64,000 nucleotides of DNA. It comes from Bacillus sp. FSL K6-3431. Lineage in GTDB: Bacteria > Bacillota > Bacilli > Bacillales > Bacillaceae_C. Made by a program: the position numbers and the translations under genes. Positions 47,103 through 56,819 of the stretch are shown here, in pieces. How positions within the stretch are numbered: the first letter of the stretch is position 1; each line of letters starts with the position of its first letter. The stretch spans positions 4,960,001 through 5,024,000 of the forward strand of contig NZ_JBBOCT010000001.1 of assembly GCF_038002605.1 (NCBI RefSeq), written 5' to 3'. A model generated the notes under the pieces. The model saw only the letters and a list, made by a program, of their open reading frames with translations, did no database searches and was not told the origin of the DNA.

Positions 47103-50100
47103 ATGAGGCATATACATAAACTATGTTTAATAGTATTTATAGCTATCTTATTAATGACAACGGGATTCGATAGTCGTAGTACCTCAGCGAAACAGTCCGA
47201 TCCATTGGGGGTATTTGATTTTAGTGATAAGCTACAATCAAAAGAGCTGTATACAGCATTAGATGGAGAATGGAATTTTTTCGAAAAATTATTATTGACA
47301 CCCTATGAAGTGAAAGAGCATTTAAGAACTGGAATGGGGAGAGTGGTTTCACTACCTAGCTCATTTCAGACACAAACAGGAGACATAAATTCATTTGGAA
47401 CATATAGCGCAACAATCAAAGTCCCTGAAGAATATGTAGGAGAGACATTAGCAATTCATATTCCCTATCAATACAGTGCCTATACCCTTTTTGTAGATCA
47501 AATTGAGATATCTAGGAATGGCACAGTGGGGCAAGATCCCGCTTCACATGTTGCTGAGATGGCTCCGAGAACAGGTTATTTCATTGCGCAATCGGATAAG
47601 GTGAATCTTACCATCCAAGTATCGAGCTTCGACCATATTCGAGGGGGATTTGAGAACTCCATTTATTTAGGGGAATCTTCAATTGTGGCTCAAAAGTTTA
47701 ATACAAATATGTTAGGCACTCTTTTTATGAATGGATGTATTTTTATCATAGGTTTGTTTATGATTTTATTTGCTTGGTACCGCAGACAGGAGCATGTGTT
47801 TTTTATATTTGGGATGTTTGCTATGCTAATATCTGTTCGTGCTTTATTTACTGTTCCCTTTTACTATACGCTCATATTTTTAGATATGTCTTGGCTCTGG
47901 GGCACTAGATTAGAATACATTTTAACAGAGGCAACTTCAATGATTTATGTTATTTTATTGTGGAAATGGCATGAAGAGGAGTTTTCCAAGAAAATAATGT
48001 ACGGGCTAGTTACTATACATTTAGCACTCATTGTTACCACTTTATTTACACAACCTGTATTTTTTCAAGCTCTATTTTTCAATGTGTTTTATTTAACTAT
48101 CCCTACCTTTTTCTACGTAATTTACGTTATTTCCAAGAGCATTCGCAATAACAACAGAAATGCAAAAATAAATCTAATCGGAATGGGGCTCATATTTCTG
48201 GCGTTTTTTAATGATTTTGCAATAGGGCAGAATTGGTATCAGTCATGGACGTTGATGTTGCCAGCAGTTGGGGTCTATGTAATGATTCATGTTATCCTGA
48301 TGAGTAAAAGTTTTGCAGAGTCAGTTCGGAAAACAGAGCAGCAAAATAAGCAACTATTAGCTTTAAATGCCTCAAATGAAGATCTTGCTGTTCAACTTCA
48401 AAAAGAAATGAAGCAAAAGGATGATTTTCTTGCAAATACATCCCATGAACTTCGGAATCCATTACATGGCATTATTAATATCGCACAGTCTATTTTGTAT
48501 AACAGACCCAATCACCTAGATAAAAAAACTCAAAATGACTTGAAACTTCAACTGACAATTGGGCATCATATGTCACGGACTTTGAAAGATTTACTAGATA
48601 TTACGCGCTTAAAGGAACATAGGATTCATCTTCAAAGGGAGCGTCTTGACATACAGTCTATCTCTGCAGGTGTTGTTGATATGCTTAAAGTTCTTATTGA
48701 AAATAAAAATATTCAAATGGAAGTCCGAATCCCAAGTGACTTTCCTAGTGTAGCAGCGGATAAAAACCGGCTGATACAAATTTTGTTTAACCTTCTACAT
48801 AATGCTGTGAAATATACGGATGAAGGAATTATTATGATCGATGCCGACATAAAAGATGGGTTGGCCCATATTCATATTACCGATACGGGCATAGGGATGA
48901 ATGAAAAAACGGTACGTACAATTTTCGAACCATATGAACAAGGTGATTCCAGTATCACTGCAATTGGTGGTGGTCTCGGTCTAGGACTAAGTATTTGCCA
49001 ACAGTTAGTGGAAATGCATGGTGGAATAATAAAAGTGAGTTCTGTCTTTGGCAAAGGTTCGGTATTTACATTTACCTTACCACTAGCAGAAGGCTCTTTT
49101 GAAGAGCAAATAGCAGCTTCAACATCCGCATATACGGATATAAGCGAACTACCTATTAAAGAAACACCGATTGCTCTGCATCATGCGATGATTGAAGCTT
49201 TTACTAAAAATATGGCATCATCATACAGACCGAGAATTTTGGCTGTCGACGATGATTCAGTGAATTTGCAAGTGTTGACTAACATTCTTTCTGAAGACCA
49301 ATATGAGGTAGAAATCGTTACTAGCGGAAAAGAAGCATTAAAACAAATTGAATGGAAGGAATGGGATTTAATTATTTCGGATGTTATGATGCCTAACATG
49401 TCTGGGTATGATTTAACCCGTTCCATCAGGGAAAAATTTTCCATATCTGAACTTCCTATCCTTCTTTTAACAGCCCGAAGTAACCCGGAGGATATCTATA
49501 CTGGATTTTTAGCAGGTGCAAATGATTACGTCACAAAACCAGTCGATGCGGTGGAGTTAAATGTTCGGGTGCATGCATTAACCGATTTACAAGCATCAAT
49601 TAATGAACGATTAGGGATGGAAGCTGCATGGCTTCAAGCACAAATTCGTCCGCACTTTTTGTTAAACACGTTAAATGCGATTGTTTCATTAAGCGAGATA
49701 GATACATCGAGAATGGCCCTGCTTCTTGAGAAGTTCGCACATTATTTACAGAGTAGTTTCTATCTAAAAAACTTAGACAAGATCGTGCCTCTTAAAACTG
49801 AACTTGATTTACTTGAATCATATTTATATATTGAAAAGGAGCGTTTTGGGGATCGGCTACATATAAAATGGGAGATAGACGAAGTCAAAGATGTTATGAT
49901 ACCACCTTTATCTATCCAAACATTAGTAGAAAATGCAGTCAATCATGGGGTGTTGAAACGATTCGAAGGAGGCTTAATAACAATACGAATCCGCAAAGAA
50001 GACGGCTATACCGAAATTGCTGTTATCGATGACGGTGTCGGGATGGACGAAGAAAAGATAAAACAAATCTTTACAATCCAACCCGATCGAAAAAGAGGCA

Positions 50101-50216
50101 TTGGACTAGTCAATACCGAACAACGTTTGAAGCGATTGTACGGCAAAGGTTTGCATGTTATAAGCACACCTGGTGTTGGAACAACAATGACATTTACTGT
50201 ACCAACTAACTCATAG
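47103..50216 (+). CDS. Hybrid sensor kinase with two kinase modules (HisKA-HATPase-REC-LytS-type)
   Basis: The 1037-residue protein starts with a signal-like helix (5-20). A 170-residue extracytoplasmic beta domain follows, then a 7TMR-like membrane block (about 203-400). A standard kinase comes next, with phosphorylatable H448 in S-H-E-L-R-N-P, N box H-N-A-V-K-Y and G boxes D-T-G-I-G-M and G-L-G-L-G-L. A receiver domain has phosphoacceptor D760 (L-I-I-S-D-V-M-M-P) and K-P. After it comes a second, LytS/HPK7-type kinase with R-P-H851-F-L-L-N-T-L-N and its own ATPase (E-N-A-V-N-H-G, D-D-G-V-G-M-D). No response regulator gene is adjacent. GGGGGAGAG precedes ATG. Confidence 0.9.
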   Translation: MRHIHKLCLIVFIAILLMTTGFDSRSTSAKQSDPLGVFDFSDKLQSKELYTALDGEWNFFEKLLLTPYEVKEHLRTGMGRVVSLPSSFQTQTGDINSFGTYSATIKVPEEYVGETLAIHIPYQYSAYTLFVDQIEISRNGTVGQDPASHVAEMAPRTGYFIAQSDKVNLTIQVSSFDHIRGGFENSIYLGESSIVAQKFNTNMLGTLFMNGCIFIIGLFMILFAWYRRQEHVFFIFGMFAMLISVRALFTVPFYYTLIFLDMSWLWGTRLEYILTEATSMIYVILLWKWHEEEFSKKIMYGLVTIHLALIVTTLFTQPVFFQALFFNVFYLTIPTFFYVIYVISKSIRNNNRNAKINLIGMGLIFLAFFNDFAIGQNWYQSWTLMLPAVGVYVMIHVILMSKSFAESVRKTEQQNKQLLALNASNEDLAVQLQKEMKQKDDFLANTSHELRNPLHGIINIAQSILYNRPNHLDKKTQNDLKLQLTIGHHMSRTLKDLLDITRLKEHRIHLQRERLDIQSISAGVVDMLKVLIENKNIQMEVRIPSDFPSVAADKNRLIQILFNLLHNAVKYTDEGIIMIDADIKDGLAHIHITDTGIGMNEKTVRTIFEPYEQGDSSITAIGGGLGLGLSICQQLVEMHGGIIKVSSVFGKGSVFTFTLPLAEGSFEEQIAASTSAYTDISELPIKETPIALHHAMIEAFTKNMASSYRPRILAVDDDSVNLQVLTNILSEDQYEVEIVTSGKEALKQIEWKEWDLIISDVMMPNMSGYDLTRSIREKFSISELPILLLTARSNPEDIYTGFLAGANDYVTKPVDAVELNVRVHALTDLQASINERLGMEAAWLQAQIRPHFLLNTLNAIVSLSEIDTSRMALLLEKFAHYLQSSFYLKNLDKIVPLKTELDLLESYLYIEKERFGDRLHIKWEIDEVKDVMIPPLSIQTLVENAVNHGVLKRFEGGLITIRIRKEDGYTEIAVIDDGVGMDEEKIKQIFTIQPDRKRGIGLVNTEQRLKRLYGKGLHVISTPGVGTTMTFTVPTNS

Positions 50217-50258
50217 TTAGACGGCGGATTGCCTGGAAAGATGTAACATCCTTTACAA

Positions 50259-50474
50259 AAGAATAATTGGATATTCTTTACAGCACGTTATGATTTATCA
50301 AATAATAATGACTCTAAACCTAAAATTATAATGCTTTACGCTCCTCTCTTCAATGAGATGTTTATAAGTGTTCTTGAAATTTATGAGAAATATGGAGGAG
50401 AGCCTAAAGATAAACCTAATATTAATAGCCCTTTATGCGAAAAAAAACAAAGAACTCGTGCGCTTGGAATCTGA
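50259..50474 (+). other. Open frame without a start, possible gene remnant
   Basis: A 71-codon open stretch reads W-I-F-F-T-A-R-Y-D-L-S, then I-I-M-L-Y-A-P-L-F-N-E-M-F-I-S-V-L-E-I-Y and ends L-G-I. It has protein-like composition but no start codon at its head and no ribosome binding site. I do not recognise it. It may be the tail of a decayed gene. Confidence 0.25.
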
Positions 50475-50518
50475 ATAAACACGTTCACTTTCATGTGAAT
50501 TTGATATTATGCAATAAA

Positions 50519-50709
50519 TCAATTACGCCTTGGCGGGAATTTAGTCCAGATTTTATCGAGCTTGCTCGATAAAATTCATTCCTCTGAAAATCCGTGACAT
50601 CTGCCGGAGGCTTTCACTTCATTCCGGAGTTTGCACTCCCACTGAATTAGGTGGACCGCTTTCATACCGCCACTTATAGAAGTGGGGGACTTCAGCTGAA
50701 TGAAGTTAA
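50519..50709. repeat. Structured ~185-bp dispersed repeat, copy 3 (inverted)
   Basis: On the reverse strand it runs TTTAACTTCATTCAGC, CCACTTCTATAAGTGG, GGGAGTGCAAACTCC, TTTTATCGAGC/GCTCGATAAAA, and ends GGCGTAATTGA. Each landmark is also in copies 1 and 2. The stretch from here to 50857 has only a small hairpin near 50715. Confidence 0.8.
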
Positions 50710-50857
50710 AAGAACCCCTTCTCGATTGAGAGAGGGAATATTGTTTATGTAAAAGAGTGCGCCTGTCCACATATTTATTACCCAAAATCCTCCCCCAAAT
50801 CTACCCCTAAATAGATAATTATCGATGGTTTATTCTACAAAGCACAATAAAATAGAA

Positions 50858-50899
50858 AAAACCCTAGAATCGTTGATATGACTCAACTTCTAGGGTTTT
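50858..50899 (-). terminator. Terminator after rpsD
   Basis: AAAACCCTAGAA and TTCTAGGGTTTT are 12 perfect pairs. Leftward T residues follow. Confidence 0.85.
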
Positions 50900-50927
50900 A
50901 AATAGTGCTATTTACTACTCAATTCAA

Positions 50928-51530
50928 TTAACGTGAGTAGAACTCAACGATGAATGCTTCGTTAATTTCCGCAGGTAGTTCAGAACGTTCAGGTAAACGT
51001 GTGAAAGTACCTTCTAGCTTTTCAGCATCAAAAGAAACGTATTCAGGAACGAAGTTTGTCGCTTCAACTGATTCTTTGATGATGTCAAGGTTGCGGGATT
51101 TTTCACGAACACTGATTACTTGACCAGGTGCTACTTTGTAAGAAGGAATGTCAACGCGACTTTCGTCTACAAGAATATGACCGTGGTTTACTAGTTGACG
51201 TGCTTGACGGCGAGTACGTGCAAGACCAAGACGGTAAACGATGTTATCAAGGCGTTGTTCAAGAAGAACCATGAAGTTTTCACCGTGTTTACCTTTCATT
51301 TTTCCTGCTCTAACGAATAAGTTCTTGAATTGGCGTTCATTTACACCGTACATATGACGGAGTTTTTGTTTTTCTTGTAATTGAAGACCGTATTCAGAAA
51401 GTTTTTTACGTTGGTTAGGACCATGTTGTCCAGGCGCGTAAGGGCGCTTTTCTAATTCTTTACCTGTACCACTTAATGAGATGCCGAGACGACGAGAAAT
51501 TTTCCAACTTGGACCAGTATAACGAGACAT
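50928..51530 (-). CDS. rpsD: 30S ribosomal protein S4
   Basis: The 200-residue protein starts [10 protein letters not shown] and has an S4 RNA-binding domain ([20 protein letters not shown]). It is a primary 16S rRNA binder in 30S assembly. It stands alone, as in B. subtilis, rather than in the alpha operon. GAGGAGACTC precedes ATG. Its long structured leader probably mediates feedback control by S4. Confidence 0.97.
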   Translation of the reverse strand: MSRYTGPSWKISRRLGISLSGTGKELEKRPYAPGQHGPNQRKKLSEYGLQLQEKQKLRHMYGVNERQFKNLFVRAGKMKGKHGENFMVLLEQRLDNIVYRLGLARTRRQARQLVNHGHILVDESRVDIPSYKVAPGQVISVREKSRNLDIIKESVEATNFVPEYVSFDAEKLEGTFTRLPERSELPAEINEAFIVEFYSR

Positions 51531-51559
51531 AAAGAGTCTCCTCCTCTGTTTTTATTTAG

Positions 51560-51712
51560 TTGTAAAATAAAAACCAAATATGAGATAACATAGTTGAGTA
51601 TTTTATATTCATGCACCATCGCCCTAGCAGCGGCGGGTTACGCGATGCACCTCTTATAGAGGAATAAAATACGGGCAACAAGTATTCATTGAGGCTGCAA
51701 TTATTTTACACA
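51560..51712 (-). promoter_or_regulatory. Structured rpsD leader (likely S4 autoregulatory RNA)
   Basis: The leftward transcript contains CCTCT-ATA-AGAGG and a large stem (GCATCGC with GCGATGGTGC) enclosing CCCGCCGCTGCTAGGG. This fits the known S4-binding leader of Bacillus rpsD in position and size, but I could not confirm the pseudoknot by eye. The region from here to 51912 otherwise has only promoters. Confidence 0.5.
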
Positions 51713-51718
51713 AAGATC

Positions 51719-51747
51719 ATTGTATAATTATTGGAACACTAAGTCAA
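51719..51747 (-). promoter_or_regulatory. rpsD promoter
   Basis: On the leftward strand TTGACT and TACAAT have a 17-base spacer, giving a leader of about 180 bases. Confidence 0.7.
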
Positions 51748-51912
51748 GCTCTGAATGGAAAAGTATAATTAATAGTTGTAGGTAAAAGGATTCATATATG
51801 GTATAATAATAACTAAAACTAAGTGTATTATTGTATTTTTCATGTTTTATTTAATGGTATTGGGTATTTAGTCATGTGTATAAAACATCATAAATGTGGC
51901 GGGTGCATATAA

Positions 51913-53337
51913 ATGAACATTAATCGAACAAAACCCATTAAACATAAATCGCTTGAAGAAGTAAAATATAGAGAGTTATATAATGTTACGGAGAAGTTTC
52001 ATTCGACGATGGACATTACGAGCGTGCTTGCGGAAATTATTCAAACTTTGCAAAAAGTTTTTCCCCGATATGAATATTGCTTGTTAATGTCTAATGATCA
52101 TAATAATTCAGATGATCTACCGATAAAAGAGCTTGAATATAATTCGGAAAATGTAACTGCTATAGATTCCTATGTAAATGGTACTTTAAAATTGGAAAAT
52201 GGCGAATGTCTTATTATATACGCACCATTAAAAGGAAAACAAGGTGTATATGGCGTATTACAAGTTCAAACGGATGGACCACAAACATTAAAAAATAGTG
52301 AAATAGATTTTATACGGCTTTTAGCTAATACAGCGGGCAGCGCATTAGAAAATGCGAAACTTTATCAGCAATCACGGAAATTGATTGATGATTTGAGGTT
52401 TATAAATGAGACGTCATACGAATTAAATACTATATCGAGCTTCAAGGAGACAATCCAATATTTAGCTACAAAGGTATCAAGCTTTTTCTCTGCATCGGCA
52501 ATATGCTTTGTTTGTATCGATGAAGGAGTGAAAGTTTTGAAGCAAAGTTCAGATTACTTCCAAAAAGATGATGCAATAGCATTAATTGATTATGTTTACA
52601 ACGCAGTTCAGGCAGAAAAAGACGGGATTTTTATTGGAGATACAGCTCAGCTGGATATGGACATAGCATGCCTATATGGAACAATAATGGCAGTGCCGAT
52701 GGTTGACGGTGAAACAATAAAGGGAATAGCGATTGCTGTAGGTGTGGAGCCGTATAGTTTTACATTCGATATATTCAGATTATTCCAATCGCTTATTCAT
52801 AGATCCTCATCAGCAGTTACTAATTCTTTATTACGGGGAAAATTAGAGAAAATGGTTGTGACGGACTATTTAACACAATTGTATGCACGAAATTATTTAA
52901 ATGATGCGATTGCGCTTTCGATGAAATCGGATCGTGGAGGGACATTTATATTAATGGATCTTGATGATTTCAAGGATATTAATGATACATACGGTCATCA
53001 AGTGGGTGATGAGGTGCTAATTCAAGTTGCTAATTTAATTAAAGGTTATCTAAGATTAACTGATATTGGTGCTCGCTGGGGTGGAGAAGAAATGGCTGTG
53101 TATTTGCCTAATGTAGAACTAGCTATCGGTATTCAAATTGCTCAGCGCCTTCGTGAGGTGATTTCTAAAGCAACAAAGCCGAAAGTAACTGTGACTTTTG
53201 GTATTTCCAATTGGATATTTGGGCAAAACGATGAAGTGAAACATTTATTTAATCGAGCTGATACTGCTCTTTATGAGGCAAAACGAGCGGGGAAAAATAG
53301 AATAAATATAAAAGAAGTTCAATCTTTTAAAGAATAA
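51913..53337 (+). CDS. dgcP: Diguanylate cyclase with GAF domains (DgcP/YtrP-like)
   Basis: The 474-residue cytosolic protein has two GAF-like domains (about 20-150 and 165-305) and a C-terminal GGDEF domain. The GGDEF domain has D-L-D-D-F-K-D-I-N-D-T-Y-G-H and the active loop G-G-E-E-M, in which the usual final Phe is Met. It should make cyclic di-GMP under control of GAF ligands. No inhibitory RxxD site is evident. It follows rpsD and precedes ytsP, the place of ytrP/dgcP in B. subtilis. There is only a weak ribosome binding site (GGCGGGTG). Confidence 0.87.
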   Translation: MNINRTKPIKHKSLEEVKYRELYNVTEKFHSTMDITSVLAEIIQTLQKVFPRYEYCLLMSNDHNNSDDLPIKELEYNSENVTAIDSYVNGTLKLENGECLIIYAPLKGKQGVYGVLQVQTDGPQTLKNSEIDFIRLLANTAGSALENAKLYQQSRKLIDDLRFINETSYELNTISSFKETIQYLATKVSSFFSASAICFVCIDEGVKVLKQSSDYFQKDDAIALIDYVYNAVQAEKDGIFIGDTAQLDMDIACLYGTIMAVPMVDGETIKGIAIAVGVEPYSFTFDIFRLFQSLIHRSSSAVTNSLLRGKLEKMVVTDYLTQLYARNYLNDAIALSMKSDRGGTFILMDLDDFKDINDTYGHQVGDEVLIQVANLIKGYLRLTDIGARWGGEEMAVYLPNVELAIGIQIAQRLREVISKATKPKVTVTFGISNWIFGQNDEVKHLFNRADTALYEAKRAGKNRINIKEVQSFKE

Positions 53338-53371
53338 AAACAGGCCTTAATCAACAATGGGCCTGTTTTTT
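53337..53371. terminator. Terminator between dgcP and the convergent ytsP
   Basis: AAAACAGGCC and GGCCTGTTTT form a 10-bp stem and T residues follow. Confidence 0.85.
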
Positions 53372-53380
53372 ATATTAATG

Positions 53381-53869
53381 TTAAATGTATTTTAGAAGTG
53401 TTTCCGTGAATTTTTCAAGCTGTACCTTATCAACATCATCGAACCGATTCTTCTCAGGGCTGTCAATATCTAAAACGCCAATTGTTTTACCGTCTATAAC
53501 TAATGGGATAACAATTTCTGATTGAGATGCTGCGTCGCAAGCAATATGACCTGGAAATGCCTGAACATCAGGAACGACGATTGCCTTTTTTTGTGCTGCT
53601 GCAGTACCACAAACACCTTTGCCAAGTGGAATTCTTACACAGGCAGGTAGGCCTTGGAAAGGTCCTAGGACAAGTTCGCTTCCTTCAGTTAGGTAGAAGC
53701 CCACCCAGTTAATTCTATCTAAAAATTGACCCAATAATGCCGAAGCATTACTTAGATTAGCGATACGATTCGGTTCCCCATCAAGTAAGGCGTCTAATTG
53801 TTTAATCAAGAGATTGTAGCTTTTCACTCGGTCTTCACTATAGTCCTTTACTTCAAACAAATTTCTCAT
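53381..53869 (-). CDS. ytsP: Free methionine-(R)-sulfoxide reductase, GAF type (YtsP)
   Basis: The 162-residue single-GAF enzyme is of the fRMsr family. It has the signature cysteines in A-C-V-R-I-P-L-G-K-G-V-C-G-T-A-A and H-I-A-C-D-A, followed by S-E-I-V-I-P-L and L-D-I-D-S-P. It reduces free Met-R-sulfoxide with thioredoxin. GTAGGAGGATGAG precedes ATG. In B. subtilis ytsP also lies between ytrP and yttP. The hisJ gene found there is absent here. Confidence 0.88.
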   Translation of the reverse strand: MRNLFEVKDYSEDRVKSYNLLIKQLDALLDGEPNRIANLSNASALLGQFLDRINWVGFYLTEGSELVLGPFQGLPACVRIPLGKGVCGTAAAQKKAIVVPDVQAFPGHIACDAASQSEIVIPLVIDGKTIGVLDIDSPEKNRFDDVDKVQLEKFTETLLKYI

Positions 53870-54021
53870 CCTCCTACAAAAATTTACAATATTCTCCTGT
53901 CTTTAAATAAACTGTCGAGAACTAAACAAAGGAATTTATCTAAACAAAGAGAAATTATTTATATATCGTTTTATTTTTGCATATAAATTTAAAATATTCA
54001 AGAAAAGAGAAGGGGAAGCAA

Positions 54022-54678
54022 ATGACTGTACAAGGTAAAACGACAAAGCAAGCAATTATGGATGCCGCAATCGAGTTATTTAATACGAAAAGTTATCAAG
54101 GTACAACGATCAGAGATATTGCTAGTCGTGCAAATGTAAATGCCGCTAATATTTCCTATTATTTTCAAGGGAAACAAGGATTGCTAGAAAAGTGTCTTAT
54201 CAGTTTTTTTGATCCTTATGTAGCATGTCTTGAGGAAGAGGCGGGAAAATTAAGAATCGATCATGCCAATGTATGTTTAAATAGAGCCCTCAAAAGAATT
54301 ATTCAATTTCAAAGTGAAAATCATTTGCTAGCGCGGTTTATATGGCGGGAGGTTTCGATTGATTCACAGCTAACTCGAGAAGTCATTTCTTCCTATATGA
54401 TGAAGGAACGCTTTTATTTTAAAAAAATGATCCAAATACTATTTCAAGATAAACGAATGCTATTCCCGATGGACCTATTTATAATTCAATTAAAAGGAAT
54501 GCTAATGATGCCTTATTTGAACAGTCAGTATATTAGGGAAGTGTGGGGAATTATTCCGCAAGAGCGGTATTTTGCAGATAAGTATTTGGATGCAATACAA
54601 GGATGGATAGACGCTTCAATTAGCAATGCTAAGGAAATTTGCCACTTGAGTCCTGTACCTATACGGCATATGATCTAA
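54022..54678 (+). CDS. refZ: TetR-family regulator RefZ (YttP)
   Basis: This protein of about 218 residues has an N-terminal TetR helix-turn-helix (T-I-R-D-I-A-S-R-A-N-V-N-A-A-N-I-S-Y-Y-F) and an all-helical ligand/dimer domain. Position just before ezrA and sequence style match RefZ (YttP), which binds DNA motifs near the origin and guides Z-ring placement in sporulation. AAGGGGAAGC before ATG 54022 sets the start. The frame from 53977 adds 15 unlikely residues. Confidence 0.83.
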   Translation: MTVQGKTTKQAIMDAAIELFNTKSYQGTTIRDIASRANVNAANISYYFQGKQGLLEKCLISFFDPYVACLEEEAGKLRIDHANVCLNRALKRIIQFQSENHLLARFIWREVSIDSQLTREVISSYMMKERFYFKKMIQILFQDKRMLFPMDLFIIQLKGMLMMPYLNSQYIREVWGIIPQERYFADKYLDAIQGWIDASISNAKEICHLSPVPIRHMI

Positions 54679-54680
54679 TG

Positions 54681-54709
54681 AAATCGTCATTCTAAAAGAC
54701 GATTTTTTT
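54681..54709 (+). terminator. Terminator after refZ
   Basis: AAATCGTC and GACGATTT are perfect 8-bp arms, then T. The following stretch to 55001 contains no gene that I can see. Confidence 0.8.
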
Positions 54710-55001
54710 CATTTATATAAATTAAATTGGACAATGATCACAACAATTCCCCCCGCAAAAGTCAGTTAGTCAGTTTATATGATGTACTGGTACTTTACCT
54801 TAAGTAATTATTTTCGTGGAATGTAAACATATATAGATCGAAAACCAATTTGGCTTTGTTAATCCTAAAAAAAACAGGAGAAAAATGCTTTTATTAGTCA
54901 AAACATGTCATTCTCATGGTATTATAGAAGAACATAACCTTAAATTAACGATTTTACTATATATTGCTGATTAGATTGATGGATGGAACAGGGGGCTTAC
55001 A

Positions 55002-56711
55002 ATGAAATACGGTGTAGAAATCATCATTGTTACGATAATTTTTTTACTTATTGTGTTTGCGGTGGGATACATATACAGGAAAAGGTATTATAAAGAAATA
55101 GATGGTCTTGAATCAAAAAAAATGGAGTTAATGCATCGTCCTGTTATCGAAGAAATGGGTAAGGTCAAAACATTAAATATGATAGGTGAAACAGAAGTAT
55201 TATTCGAAGGCTGGCGGAAAACGTGGGATGATATTGTTGCGGTCAAGCTTCCGAATATTGATGAAATGTTATTTGACGCTGAAGATTATACTGATAAATA
55301 TAGATTTAATAAGGCAAGGGATATATTTGAAAAAATTAGTGTAGTCAGTGATGAGATAGACCAAAAAATAGATGGAATCCTTGAAGAGGTAGCCGAGCTA
55401 GTCGCGAGTGAAGAAAAAAACCGAATAGAAATAGAAGAAATACTTAAGCAGTATCAACTGGCTAAGAAAAATATACTCGTGCATCGCTATACATATGGAA
55501 TAGCTGCGGAACAATTGGAAAAGATGCTTGATACGACAGCAGAAAAGATAGCTGGTTACGAAGAGCTAACGAACCAAGGAGACTATTTATCAGCACGTGA
55601 ACTAGTTCTTACATTAGCTGACGAAATGACCCAATTACAAGACAAAATGGAGAAAATACCTGATTTATTGACGGAATGCCAAACAGTAATTCCAACACAG
55701 AAAAATGAGCTTGCTGATGGATACAGGGAAATGATCCAACAAGGCTTTATATTGGAACATCTGCAACTAGAAAAGCAACTTCAAGAATTAGAAAAGCAAC
55801 TAGAAACATATAGGGAATTTCTTAAGAATACAGAGGTAGAAGAAGTTGAAAATGGCCTCGACGATATGAAGGAAAAACTCGAAATGCTCTATGATATGTT
55901 AGAAAAAGAAGTGTATGAAAAACATTATGTGATGAAAGAAAATGAAAAAATCGGATTTGTTATCGAACAATTAGTGGATGTGAATAAGGAAATTGCAGCC
56001 GAAACAGATACGGTGAGAAATAGCTATCAATTACTTGATAATGATCTTGATGTTCCTAAATCATTTGAGAAAAGTTTAGGAAAACTTATGAAGCGTTATG
56101 ATCTATTGAAAGCAAAAATATCTGAGGAGACATCCGCATTTTCTCTTTTAAGTGAAGATTTAAAGGAAATTGAGATGGAGTTGCAAACAATGCAGGATAA
56201 GCAATCGGAATTTACAGATCGATTGCAAAATCTACGTAAAGATGAACTAGAGGCTAGAGATAGTTTGAAATTTATTCAAAAGAAAATCAATGAAATTATC
56301 AGGATTGTACAAAAAAGTAAAATGCCAGGATTACCAAGTGATTTTGAATCTTTATATGATCAGTCTGAAGAGCAAATTGAAGATGTCTATAAAAGTTTAA
56401 ATGAAAAACCTCTTAATATGAAGTCAGTTCAAAAGTATCTGACTGATGCGAAAGATACGGTTGATCACTTACATACACGTACAGTAGATCATATAGAAAA
56501 TGCTCGTTTGGCGGAAAAAGTTATTCAATACGGAAATCGTTATCGCGTCCGGCATCCTGAATTGCGTTCTGGACTAGAACAAGCAGAGCAATCGTTTCGA
56601 AATTATGAGTATAAATCAGCGCTTGAACAGGCAGCCACAGCGGTTGAAGCAGTCGAACCTGGCGCATTAAAACGAATAGAAGAAATATTAAACGACGATA
56701 AAAACGTTTGA
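55002..56711 (+). CDS. ezrA: Septation ring regulator EzrA
   Basis: The 569-residue protein has one N-terminal membrane helix (about 5-26), then a basic K-R-Y-Y-K. The long spectrin-like coiled-coil cytoplasmic part has repeated L-E-K-Q-L/Q-E-L-E heptads, and F-E-G-W-R-K-T-W-D near 70 is characteristic. It is a negative regulator of FtsZ assembly at the membrane. An ACAGGGGGCTTAC lies before ATG. Near the C-terminus the conserved R-Y-R motif region (Y-G-N-R-Y-R-V-R) is present. Confidence 0.95.
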   Translation: MKYGVEIIIVTIIFLLIVFAVGYIYRKRYYKEIDGLESKKMELMHRPVIEEMGKVKTLNMIGETEVLFEGWRKTWDDIVAVKLPNIDEMLFDAEDYTDKYRFNKARDIFEKISVVSDEIDQKIDGILEEVAELVASEEKNRIEIEEILKQYQLAKKNILVHRYTYGIAAEQLEKMLDTTAEKIAGYEELTNQGDYLSARELVLTLADEMTQLQDKMEKIPDLLTECQTVIPTQKNELADGYREMIQQGFILEHLQLEKQLQELEKQLETYREFLKNTEVEEVENGLDDMKEKLEMLYDMLEKEVYEKHYVMKENEKIGFVIEQLVDVNKEIAAETDTVRNSYQLLDNDLDVPKSFEKSLGKLMKRYDLLKAKISEETSAFSLLSEDLKEIEMELQTMQDKQSEFTDRLQNLRKDELEARDSLKFIQKKINEIIRIVQKSKMPGLPSDFESLYDQSEEQIEDVYKSLNEKPLNMKSVQKYLTDAKDTVDHLHTRTVDHIENARLAEKVIQYGNRYRVRHPELRSGLEQAEQSFRNYEYKSALEQAATAVEAVEPGALKRIEEILNDDKNV

Positions 56712-56771
56712 TGATAAAGAAAAACGTAAGCCACCGTATGCAGGTTATGACAATGAATCCACTATAAGTAA

Positions 56772-56809
56772 AAAAGCAGTGAATTTCTAAACAGAAATTC
56801 ACTGCTTTT
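56772..56809 (+). terminator. Terminator after ezrA
   Basis: AAAGCAGTGAATTTCT-AAAC-AGAAATTCACTGCTTT, 16 perfect pairs, followed by T. Confidence 0.9.
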
Positions 56810-56819
56810 TATATTAATG

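Noticed and set aside
53977..54021. N-terminal extension of RefZ by 15 residues
   Set aside because: The good ribosome binding site and the family N-terminus point to ATG 54022.
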